Shown piece after piece: positions 28,399-35,956 of a stretch of DNA of 44,875 bases (position 1 is its first letter; every line of letters begins with the position of its first letter). This stretch comes from a virus. The stretch spans positions 1 through 44,875 of the IMG/VR virus record IMGVR_UViG_3300017773_000025; one strand, written 5' to 3'. The notes under the pieces are model-generated. The model ran no database searches. It was not told the DNA's origin and was given only the letters and a program-made list of their open reading frames with translations. The position numbers and the translations under genes are program-made.

Positions 28399-28668
28399 TT
28401 AATTTATTTTTTGATACCACTTAGGAACTGCAAAATTAAAATAAATTCTCAAGTATTTAACTTTATTGACATAAAAAACCATTATAGGATTTAGATAATC
28501 TTCTAAGAATTTTTTAAGATGCCTGTTTCTAAACATATATTTTGACATTGTAACATTTAATAAAGTTTTAGAATAATCGTATCCTGTATTTTTTAATTCC
28601 CAGCCCTCTTCATAAGTAGCTCTATATAAGCTAGGAAATCCTGTTCTATTATTTTTTACTGTTGCCAT
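28399..28668 (-). CDS. Small conserved-position protein between gp6 and gp7-type genes
   Basis: An 89-residue basic and aromatic protein (YMFRNRHLKKFLEDYLNP, then KVKYLRIYFNFAVPKWYQK) with no recognised domain. It begins one base after the gp6 stop and ends 6 nt before the GTG of the next gene, so it is embedded in the wedge operon and is probably a minor wedge component or assembly factor. T4 has no gene between 6 and 7. Confidence 0.55.
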   Translation of the reverse strand: MATVKNNRTGFPSLYRATYEEGWELKNTGYDYSKTLLNVTMSKYMFRNRHLKKFLEDYLNPIMVFYVNKVKYLRIYFNFAVPKWYQKIN

Positions 28669-28669
28669 A

Positions 28670-30526
28670 TTATTCTCCTTTTAGTGCTTTAAGCGTTGGT
28701 GTATTTTGTAACCTACCGGTATTTAAACCTGCAGAGTTTGCACCAGTCGCAATTGTAGTACCTCTATTTCTTTTAGTTTGGTTATACTTTTCTTGTTGTA
28801 TTTTATTATAAAGATTATTAGCTATTGCTTCTTTATAGAATACATTAAGAGAACCTATTTTATTTGCATCTGGGATAGGCTCATAGAAAGTTCCATTTCT
28901 ATCTTTCCATCCACCTCTTATGATTGCTATGTCATTGTTTTCAATAATAATATCTCCAAAACTATCTAATCCTAAATTAGGATCTTCACCTTTCTTTAAA
29001 ACTATTTTCTTATTCTCTATTAATGCTCTTTGGTCAGTCACAGGATCTGTTCCATAAACAGGAACAAAATAAAAACCATCTCTGATTGCTTTTTCATTTT
29101 CTTCAGAGATAAAGAATACATTTACAGAATCAATTCCTTCAACATTTTCAATTATAGAAATAATATCAGATCGTGGAATTCTATCTCTTCTATTTACATT
29201 TAAGAAATACTCATCTAGATTTTTTCTTATTTCAATTCTTATAGCATCCTTATCATAATTTTCAAACCACCTTACTACAACATTAAGAGCATACTTTTTA
29301 ATTACAGGATCTACGATTCTAGTTTCTGCCGTAACTACTTGTCTTCCACTCTTATTTAAAATTTCATAAGTCATTTCTTTTTCCTGTGTGGTCATAGTAA
29401 ATTCTACCTCAGGTACACTAAAGTAATCTAAATCACTAGTTAATTTTTTCTTTACATCTGGAACTAAGAATAGGTAAATAATATTGTCATCATCCAAATA
29501 TTCATCATTCTTAGTATTATAAGCATCTATGAAAGACCAAAAGTCATACTTACTTAGATAGTAAATATAATTATTAGGATTTGCTAATACAAAAGAATTA
29601 CTTTGGTACGGCGCAATTAATCTTGTAAAATTAGGATCTTCAGAATCAGACCCAAACATTGGGTTTCTTGTAATGTTCATTGAAAGAATTTCATTTAAAT
29701 CAACCTGCTCACCTGAAGAATCTGTCCCAGGGTCTGAAAATTTAATATCTAATTGTTTACCTCCAATATTACCAGCCACTCCTCTAGTCTTTACATAAGT
29801 TATTCTAATTCTTGAACCTAATGCAGGTGGTTGCCCAAATTGATTATTTCCAAAGAAAACACTTAGCCCTCCATTAACACTAGTTTTAATCATAGCTGCT
29901 TCTTCACCATTGTTCATATCATATATTGAATCAACTAACTTCCATTTTTTACCATCAACAAAACATTCCACTAAATATTGATCTGTAGGTTCTTTCGTAG
30001 ATAAGTTATAACTTTGTAATGGATTACCAGATCCTGTAAATGATTGCTCATCTTTTTCACCTTGGATAATTTCAACATTAACAAATTGTTTATTACTTTT
30101 ATCTAATCTAATAAAATCACTATTAAATCTTAAAAAATAAGTTAAACTATTTTGTCCTATTTCAAAAGATGAACCATTCATAATCTGAACATAGTCACCA
30201 TTAAGAAGGCTAGATGCACTTGTATTTAATCTTAATCCAATTATACCTCTTGCAGATATACCTCTTGTAGGATCATGCCCTGTTAATCTAGATAAACCGT
30301 AAATAGATTCAATATTTCTTGCTCTTGAAATATTCATTTCAGTTGCAACTGCTTCTATATAAAAGAAAATCATTTCACCTAAGTTAGAAACCACAGTTAA
30401 AATTTGACCGAATGGTGAAGCAGGAGTAAATACTTCTACTGCTTGGTCATAAGTCCTCTGGAGATATTCAAATGAATCCTCAAATAACTCTGTAGCCTTT
30501 AATCTTGTTTTACTAAAAAATGACAT
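28670..30526 (-). CDS. 6: Baseplate wedge protein gp6-like (baseplate J family)
   Basis: A 618-residue protein of the gp6/baseplate-J type; T4 gp6 has 660. The helical N-terminus (SFEYLQRTYDQAVEVFTPAS) is followed by a FFYIEAVATEMNISRARNIE helix and the SIYGLSRLTGHDPTRG turn typical of the family. In the C-terminal third, KKYALNVVVRWFENYDKDAI, then IRKNLDEYFLNVNRRDRIPRS and IIENVEGIDSVNVFF, form the usual beta-alpha-beta J core. It dimerises in the wedge and triggers the baseplate shape change. It lies 13 nt after gp25, as in many contractile tail systems. The Lys/Asn-rich C-terminal tail (about 575-618) is probably disordered. Confidence 0.85.
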   Translation of the reverse strand: MSFFSKTRLKATELFEDSFEYLQRTYDQAVEVFTPASPFGQILTVVSNLGEMIFFYIEAVATEMNISRARNIESIYGLSRLTGHDPTRGISARGIIGLRLNTSASSLLNGDYVQIMNGSSFEIGQNSLTYFLRFNSDFIRLDKSNKQFVNVEIIQGEKDEQSFTGSGNPLQSYNLSTKEPTDQYLVECFVDGKKWKLVDSIYDMNNGEEAAMIKTSVNGGLSVFFGNNQFGQPPALGSRIRITYVKTRGVAGNIGGKQLDIKFSDPGTDSSGEQVDLNEILSMNITRNPMFGSDSEDPNFTRLIAPYQSNSFVLANPNNYIYYLSKYDFWSFIDAYNTKNDEYLDDDNIIYLFLVPDVKKKLTSDLDYFSVPEVEFTMTTQEKEMTYEILNKSGRQVVTAETRIVDPVIKKYALNVVVRWFENYDKDAIRIEIRKNLDEYFLNVNRRDRIPRSDIISIIENVEGIDSVNVFFISEENEKAIRDGFYFVPVYGTDPVTDQRALIENKKIVLKKGEDPNLGLDSFGDIIIENNDIAIIRGGWKDRNGTFYEPIPDANKIGSLNVFYKEAIANNLYNKIQQEKYNQTKRNRGTTIATGANSAGLNTGRLQNTPTLKALKGE

Positions 30527-30539
30527 TTACTTTATTATT

Positions 30540-30902
30540 TTAAAAAAGAGCACCAATGACTCTTTGTTCATTTACGAAAATATCAACTAAACAACCATCT
30601 CTTCCCTCAGTAGAAAAGAAACTTACTTTAGTGTCAACATCAAATCCTGCTAAGTCTGGTAAACAGTAAGCAGTAATCTGGCCGTTGACAGCATTCTCTA
30701 TTGTATTCTCATTTAACACTAATGAAAATATTAATTCATCTAAATTAGCACCCATATTAGAAGCTCCTAAAACATCACCTTTTCTAGTAAAAAGACAATT
30801 TTCTATTTTTATTATAAGCTGAGATAACTTATCACTCACCTCCAATGTAGCATCATTAAATTTTGGAGCGGCAGCATCTCTACTATAAATATCTTTAATC
30901 AT
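30540..30902 (-). CDS. 25: Baseplate wedge protein gp25-like
   Basis: A 120-residue member of the gpW/gp25 family; T4 gp25 has 132. Pattern: an N-terminal helix with DKLSQLIIKIENCLFTRKGDV, a GASNMGANLDELIFSLV motif matching the P-x-F-G-x-x-L-x-x-x-L-F core, and a C-terminal beta pair (VSFFSTEGRDGCLVDIFVNE). It joins the inner baseplate to the first sheath disc and is needed for sheath assembly. It has its own promoter-like motif (30921-30932) and a 60-nt upstream gap, and leads into gp6. Confidence 0.82.
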   Translation of the reverse strand: MIKDIYSRDAAAPKFNDATLEVSDKLSQLIIKIENCLFTRKGDVLGASNMGANLDELIFSLVLNENTIENAVNGQITAYCLPDLAGFDVDTKVSFFSTEGRDGCLVDIFVNEQRVIGALF

Positions 30903-30920
30903 TTAAGAACACTAATTTTT

Positions 30921-30932
30921 TATTATATATTC
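30921..30932 (-). promoter_or_regulatory. Promoter-like motif AATATATAATA before gp25
   Basis: It reads GAATATATAATAAAAAA on the minus strand, 18 nt before the gp25 ATG, inside a 60-nt gap. It matches the recurrent motif of this window and probably drives the gp25-gp6-gp7-type wedge operon. Confidence 0.5.
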
Positions 30933-30962
30933 TCTTTTAATTTGATGGCTTTCAGATTATAA

Positions 30963-31826
30963 TTATCCTGTGAAAAAGTAGTCAACACCTTCATCACCTT
31001 TAATTTCTTCAACTACTCTATCAACTTCTTCTCTGCCTTCAGATGAGATCATGTCATAATTAATTGTAATATTACCTGGAAGATTAAAAGAGAATGTTCC
31101 TAAAATTCTAGATAATTGAATTTTAGCCATTCCTATTACATATCTTTGGAATGCTTCATCATCAAAAAGTGCACAATCAGAAATAGTAGAAAAGATTTCA
31201 AATATAACAGCACGCTTTGGTAATTCACCTTGGAATCTAAACTTCTTAGTTAGCCTATTATAAGTATATGATATTTGCGGTAATAAAACTTGTCTTGCAT
31301 TGTCCATGAATAATGAATTAACAACATAGTACATTAAATTTTCACTTCCTATACCAGCACCATAAACATCATCATAAATAAATTTATCAATTGAAAAGTC
31401 AACATCGTCTGCATTAAAACTCATTTGACCAAATCCTCCATCTTCTCCACTGAATCCACCAATTTCAAATACATCATTAACAGAATATACTCGAGATGGC
31501 ATCTGAACAATACCTCTAGGATTAGAAATTTGATTTTTGTTAGTTATAGTTTCGTTAGATTGACCAGTTCCATGTGGCACGCCTTGTTTAAAGCTAGTTT
31601 TTGATAATGCACCAGCTGGTAAAGCAATATACATTTGCTCTACACTATCTTCATATATTTTATAAAAATATTGTTTTGCTCTTTGGATAATATTGTTTAG
31701 TTCTTTCTTAGGAACTGTAAACGGTATTTGACATGCAATTGTAAGATCATCATTAATTAATTTGATTAGTGCATCTAAACATGCAGCTTCATCTGGATCA
31801 TTACAATAAGTATTCTTATTAGCCAT
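30963..31826 (-). CDS. Putative tail or neck structural protein (287 aa)
   Basis: A 287-residue protein without recognised enzyme motifs. An N-terminal helical part (ELNNIIQRAKQYFYKIYEDS) is followed by a Gly/Asn/Asp-rich middle and a conserved-looking C-terminal helix (FQRYVIGMAKIQLSRILGTF, then ITINYDMISSEGREEVDRVV). That helix-loop pattern (Y-V-x-x-x-A-K-x-x-L-x-R-I, then L-x-S-E-G) recalls structural proteins of T4-like marine phages, without a clear T4 equivalent. The start is 6 nt after the amidoligase stop, so the two are co-transcribed; a 60-nt gap with a new promoter motif then separates it from gp25. Confidence 0.5.
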   Translation of the reverse strand: MANKNTYCNDPDEAACLDALIKLINDDLTIACQIPFTVPKKELNNIIQRAKQYFYKIYEDSVEQMYIALPAGALSKTSFKQGVPHGTGQSNETITNKNQISNPRGIVQMPSRVYSVNDVFEIGGFSGEDGGFGQMSFNADDVDFSIDKFIYDDVYGAGIGSENLMYYVVNSLFMDNARQVLLPQISYTYNRLTKKFRFQGELPKRAVIFEIFSTISDCALFDDEAFQRYVIGMAKIQLSRILGTFSFNLPGNITINYDMISSEGREEVDRVVEEIKGDEGVDYFFTG

Positions 31827-31832
31827 ACTATT

Positions 31833-33125
31833 TTATATTTTTTCTATTTCAATTATTTCCGTATTTTCAAACCTAGCCATTTTAGTAGCTCTACCTTTTC
31901 TAAAAATACCACCTTCCATTTCTCCACTAAATACTCCTTTAGGTCCAAAGACATATGAATCTTTACATATTACATTTTTACTAACATAAGAATCTTCTAT
32001 CTTACAATCAGCTGCATCAGTTGCACCAAATAAGTTACTTTCAAATAAAGATGAATTTACTAACTCTGAGCTAAAGATATCACAATTTAAAATGTTACCT
32101 TGAATTTTACAGTCTACAATATCAACTCCTTTTATTTCAAAACATCTCATTAGTTCTGCATTCTTTAATTGCATTCTACCAGTATCAGCATCATAGTTAA
32201 TCAAACCTTCTTTTAAACCAGCTAAAGTTAAAAGCTTAAAAAGCTCTTCTCTCATTTTAGGATAAAATGTTTCTACAATTTGATCATATGTTTTAAGATC
32301 AACCATTAATCTTATCTTTGGAAATTTTTTCTTAAATGCTTGGTAGTCTTTATAAGATTCAACTATACCACTGTGCTTTTCTAAAACAACATCTAATTGT
32401 TTAAGATCTGCATCGGTATATTGAGGATACATTAAAGTTTCATATAATGATACAACAAAATGTTCTGTTAAATTCATTATTGTATTATACTTCTTCTCAT
32501 AATCTTTTCCACCAAGATATCTAAATTCAATATAATTCTTAGGTAACTTAGAAAAGTTTACACCATAATACTTTTCAGATACAAACATATAATTTTTCCA
32601 TGAAATTCTTTCAGGAGATGGTTGAGTCATTCCACTTAAAGGAACAATAAATTTTATTGACTTAGCATAAACAGAATCTTTTCTATTAGGAAATGCTTCA
32701 TATATTTTATTCTCATCAAAATTTAATACAAATTTACCAATATCTAAATTTGATATATTTGTAGGAACTCCTAATTTCTTTCCATCAAAAGCTACGTTAA
32801 CATGAATAGAACATCTTTCATTAGTAGATCCATTTTCACGAATCCATTTTAATGTTTTAGCAATAATAAGTTTTGATTCAACGAAAGGCATTGGCCCGGT
32901 GACTAATTCTATCATACCGGTTCCACCTGAATTATCAGGCTCTAATTTGAATGTTTCATCACTAGGAGTAAAATCACTATGAGCCTTTTCCTCTATTTGT
33001 ATTCTTTTATTTAAAGCATTAGAAAGGCTTCTTTTAACCTCATCTAATCCTTCATTAGCAAAGAATTCAAATTCTAATCCAATCTTGGATGCATATATAG
33101 CATTTAATTGTTCGTTGGTGTACAT
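31833..33125 (-). CDS. Amidoligase-fold protein with C-terminal beta-helix
   Basis: A 430-residue protein whose first ~215 residues fit the glutamine synthetase-like amidoligase family (Amidoligase_2 type). Motifs: KIGLEFEF (E18, E20), KLEPDNSGG (E62, D64), MIELVTGPMPF (E73), CSIHVNVAF (H108) and NYIEFRYLGG (E200, R202). This family forms amide bonds using ATP, for example by attaching amino acids or amines to peptides. A helical linker (about 215-320) leads to a repeat region (326-420) with pentapeptide-like, right-handed beta-helix periodicity (CKIQGNILNCDIFSSELVNS). It sits between the S1-like gene and tail genes with its own promoter motif, and it is co-transcribed with the 287-aa structural gene. 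The substrate is unknown; a virion or cell-wall peptide is possible. Confidence 0.78.
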   Translation of the reverse strand: MYTNEQLNAIYASKIGLEFEFFANEGLDEVKRSLSNALNKRIQIEEKAHSDFTPSDETFKLEPDNSGGTGMIELVTGPMPFVESKLIIAKTLKWIRENGSTNERCSIHVNVAFDGKKLGVPTNISNLDIGKFVLNFDENKIYEAFPNRKDSVYAKSIKFIVPLSGMTQPSPERISWKNYMFVSEKYYGVNFSKLPKNYIEFRYLGGKDYEKKYNTIMNLTEHFVVSLYETLMYPQYTDADLKQLDVVLEKHSGIVESYKDYQAFKKKFPKIRLMVDLKTYDQIVETFYPKMREELFKLLTLAGLKEGLINYDADTGRMQLKNAELMRCFEIKGVDIVDCKIQGNILNCDIFSSELVNSSLFESNLFGATDAADCKIEDSYVSKNVICKDSYVFGPKGVFSGEMEGGIFRKGRATKMARFENTEIIEIEKI

Positions 33126-33140
33126 GTAGTTCCTGATTTG

Positions 33141-33150
33141 TTTATATATT
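33141..33150 (-). promoter_or_regulatory. Promoter-like motif AATATATAAA before the amidoligase gene
   Basis: It reads AATATATAAACAAAT on the minus strand, 15 nt before the ATG at 33125. It shares all 15 bases with the motif before the 118-aa gene at 5791. Confidence 0.5.
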
Positions 33151-33165
33151 CAAACCAGGAATAGG

Positions 33166-34308
33166 TTATGCTATGTTCATTGTAATCTTACGATCACTAA
33201 CATTCACACTACCAATTTTTACATTTATTGTATCACCTTTAGATAATTCAGCACCCTTTAGTTTTGATTTATGAATTAATCCACTGATTCCTTTTTCTAA
33301 TTCTACAAATGCACCGTATGAAGTTATTTTAGTTACCTTACCTTCAGTAATCATCATAGGTTTATATTTCTCATCAACACCATCCCATAAATCAATCTTA
33401 GGTCCTAATTGGCTTAATATAATTTTTCTATCCGATATAACTTCTTTAGCCCAGAATCTAATAGGGTCTCCTGGTTTAATACTTCTATCATCTAATGCTT
33501 TTTGGAATTCTTCACTTAATTCAGCTTTAGGAATTAATCCTGTTAAGCATTCATCAAATTCTGCAAATACACCAAACTTAGTTGTACCTGTTACAAAACC
33601 AGCTCTTTCTTCTTTTATTGTTTCATTTAACTTATCAATAGTAGAAGGAATCATTGTTCTTAAATATTCTCTATGAGATACTACAACCGTATCCTTTTCC
33701 CTAGAGAATGTTATTGGCATAACTATTATTTCTTTACCTACTAATACATTAAAATCATGTAATTTATTTAACCCTCCTAATGAACCTGGCATAAAGCATT
33801 TAATTCCTGCAACATCTACCCAATATCCACCATGAATTAATTCCTTAACTTTTGCAGTGAATCCTATAGTAGAATTTCCAATTGCATCTTTTATTTCTTT
33901 TAGCTTAACCTCTTGTATAGCATCGGATATCGAAGCCATAACATCACCGTTCTTTTTATTAGTTTTAATCTTAACATCAATTTCCATACCTACTTCCAAT
34001 TGTTCTACAATATAATCAGGTTCTTTAGTTAAAGTACAATAGGCTGTATATTTAGATTCAATATCAATGAGAGCTCTTTCTCTATCTTTGGATATGAAAG
34101 AAACCTCCCCTCTCGTGGTATATGCCACGTTGTCTTCTATAAGTTGTGTTTTCTTTGCTTGGGGATCTGTTAGTCCATACATTGATAAGGCATCAGCAGC
34201 ATATGCTTCATTACACATTAATTTTGTACCTTCAGGAACTTGGACTTTTACTTTCTTAGTATCAAATGGATCATCACTTAATTGAATTGTGATTTCTTGT
34301 TCAGTCAT
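33166..34308 (-). CDS. Ribosomal protein S1-like protein with four S1 domains
   Basis: A 380-residue RNA-binding protein built of four OB-fold S1 repeats: about 66-130, 147-212, 234-300 and 320-378. The second resembles repeat 2 of bacterial S1 (GFTAKVKELIHGGYWVDVAG, then CFMPGSLGGL and DTVVVSHREYL, compared with F-L-P-G-S-L and V-V-V-S-R-R in S1). The fourth is a classical S1 motif (EGKVTKITSYGAFVELEKGI, then SGLIHKSKL and DRKITMNIA). Cellular S1 has six repeats and binds mRNA at the ribosome, so this is a shortened version with an extra N-terminal segment (1-60). It could steer host ribosomes to phage A-rich leaders, or act on mRNA stability. It has its own promoter motif and is flanked by tail genes. 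Confidence 0.82.
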   Translation of the reverse strand: MTEQEITIQLSDDPFDTKKVKVQVPEGTKLMCNEAYAADALSMYGLTDPQAKKTQLIEDNVAYTTRGEVSFISKDRERALIDIESKYTAYCTLTKEPDYIVEQLEVGMEIDVKIKTNKKNGDVMASISDAIQEVKLKEIKDAIGNSTIGFTAKVKELIHGGYWVDVAGIKCFMPGSLGGLNKLHDFNVLVGKEIIVMPITFSREKDTVVVSHREYLRTMIPSTIDKLNETIKEERAGFVTGTTKFGVFAEFDECLTGLIPKAELSEEFQKALDDRSIKPGDPIRFWAKEVISDRKIILSQLGPKIDLWDGVDEKYKPMMITEGKVTKITSYGAFVELEKGISGLIHKSKLKGAELSKGDTINVKIGSVNVSDRKITMNIA

Positions 34309-34336
34309 TTTTTGTTTTTTATGAGGTTAGTATCTG

Positions 34337-34348
34337 TATTATATATTA
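34337..34348 (-). promoter_or_regulatory. Promoter-like motif TAATATATAATA before the S1-like gene
   Basis: It reads TAATATATAATACAG on the minus strand, 28 nt before the ATG at 34308, within a 98-nt gap after the 210-aa gene. The leader that follows is A-rich (CATAAAAAACAAAAA directly before ATG) and has no Shine-Dalgarno sequence. Confidence 0.5.
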
Positions 34349-34406
34349 CCTATGTAGTTTAGTATTTATTATTTTACTTATCACAAGTTGTTTTGTTTCA
34401 TTAATG

Positions 34407-35039
34407 TTAGGATAAACCTACCCAAGGAAAAGCAAACGGTGGAGGAGGGGTACCAGCAGCAGCTAAACCTGACCATAAACCACTAACTAATTTTAAATGA
34501 GCAACAAAAGCTTTATCTAAAGCAGTGCCCAGCGCAGGACCATTATATAATTTAAAAGCAGCAGAAATATCCTTTGTAAGTTGAGCATCAACAGATATAA
34601 ATCCTGTTTGATTATCTATAGAATAACCAGGAAATAAAATATCATTTGATATACCTGCACTTCCTCCTGGTGCTGGTGGCGCAGGTAGCATAGATCCACC
34701 TCCCCAATATTTAACCACAGCTGTTGCAGCATCTAACCATACTTCATCAGGTACTTGCATTCCCCATTCAGTAGGAGAATCACCAGGTGCCCATGTAACT
34801 ACATCATCCATATAAGTCTGAATTTTTTCAAATGATTTTTCAAAACCTTCTTGTATATCTAAAGCAGTACCTACAGAAAGTGGAAATGAACCGAATGATG
34901 TTTGTGCCGCAACGGCTGCTAGTACATAGTCTTTACCAATTTCTTGTGCTATTGGTTTAAATGAATATGGCTCTGTGCCAGTACTACTAACTAACCAAGC
35001 AGGAAACTTTAATCTAAATGGTGCAGGAATCCAAGGCAT
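34407..35039 (-). CDS. Baseplate-associated protein of unknown function (210 aa)
   Basis: A 210-residue protein rich in Ala, Pro, Gly and Trp (MPWIPAPFRLKFPAWLVSS at the start; GTPPPPFAFPWVGLS at the end) with a Gly/Pro linker near 115-128 (GGGSMLPAPPAPGGSAG). It overlaps the gp5-like stop by one base (TAATG), so it is coupled to the needle protein and may be a tip, hub or chaperone component. Similar proteins follow gp5-like genes in some T4-like phages, but I recognise no named family. Confidence 0.5.
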   Translation of the reverse strand: MPWIPAPFRLKFPAWLVSSTGTEPYSFKPIAQEIGKDYVLAAVAAQTSFGSFPLSVGTALDIQEGFEKSFEKIQTYMDDVVTWAPGDSPTEWGMQVPDEVWLDAATAVVKYWGGGSMLPAPPAPGGSAGISNDILFPGYSIDNQTGFISVDAQLTKDISAAFKLYNGPALGTALDKAFVAHLKLVSGLWSGLAAAGTPPPPFAFPWVGLS

Positions 35040-35956
35040 TAGTCAGTGGTATTTTTCTGGCTTAAATATGAACTATTTTTAAAAGGAGGTAATGGTGTAC
35101 CAGTTACTCCACCTGGGGCAGGGTGAATATGTGCATCAAATAAACTTTTCCAAGTATCACCTTTAACTACAGATTCAGCTGCTGCTTCACCTAATTTAAT
35201 CCTTGGTGAATTAACATGTGTTTCTCCACTTGCAGTAATAACAGCATCAACACAATTAATCAGACAATTAGTATCTGCATTAATTACGGTATCAGCTCCA
35301 CTATTAATTGTAAATTGAGCAGAGTGAGTAAATGTTATATTTCCATCATTAAGCATTACCATAGAATCTCCATTAGCATTAATGATATGAACTGAATTAT
35401 CAGGCTTTACATTAACTGTAGTTGGACCTTCAGTTGTAGTATAGTCCATCATTAATCCTTTTTCTTCTGTAAAGAAAACTTTAATATGTTCACCTTCTCT
35501 TTCATTTGTTACTTCAGATACTCCATCTTGTAATTCTCCAGTTAAACCAAATGCAGTATCATAAATTAATACATGAGAATTTTGGTATGATGGTTCTACT
35601 TCAGCTTTTGTTTCATCTGAAGGATAAATGTTTTCATGATAAACAGGTTGATAAAAATTTCCATTGTCAAATGTTAATCTAACAATAGAACCTAATTTAG
35701 GAATTTCAAATTTACCACTTCCTGTATTACTACCTCCATACATTAGCTGATGTGGTCTTGACCAAGGTAAAGCAGCAGTTGGAATTTTAAATGCACTTTG
35801 TGGATCTTCAGGATCTACACGATCATCCATTTTACCATATACTCTAATCTTACAACGACCTTCAAATATATCATCATTAGTATCTTCTACGATTCCTACC
35901 CACTGAGTAGTTCGTAAATCATCAGCGTTAAAATTTTTTGGATCAACCTTTCCCAT
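35039..35956 (-). CDS. 5: gp5/gpV-like baseplate hub and needle protein, no lysozyme
   Basis: A 305-residue tail spike of the gp5/gpV type. An N-terminal OB fold (about 15-120) shows QWVGIVEDTNDDIFEGRCKI, RVYGKMDD, LPWSRPHQLMYGG and KLGSIVRLTFDNGNFYQP. It is followed by a beta-strand repeat forming a triple-stranded needle (about 150-265, for example DNSVHIINANGDSMVMLNDG and GADTVINADTNCLINC) and a tip-like end (DAHIHPAPGGVTGTPLPPF) resembling gpV-type C-termini. T4 gp5 has a lysozyme domain between OB fold and needle; here there is none. It would pierce the outer membrane at the tail centre. One-base overlaps link it to both neighbours. Confidence 0.85.
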   Translation of the reverse strand: MGKVDPKNFNADDLRTTQWVGIVEDTNDDIFEGRCKIRVYGKMDDRVDPEDPQSAFKIPTAALPWSRPHQLMYGGSNTGSGKFEIPKLGSIVRLTFDNGNFYQPVYHENIYPSDETKAEVEPSYQNSHVLIYDTAFGLTGELQDGVSEVTNEREGEHIKVFFTEEKGLMMDYTTTEGPTTVNVKPDNSVHIINANGDSMVMLNDGNITFTHSAQFTINSGADTVINADTNCLINCVDAVITASGETHVNSPRIKLGEAAAESVVKGDTWKSLFDAHIHPAPGGVTGTPLPPFKNSSYLSQKNTTD

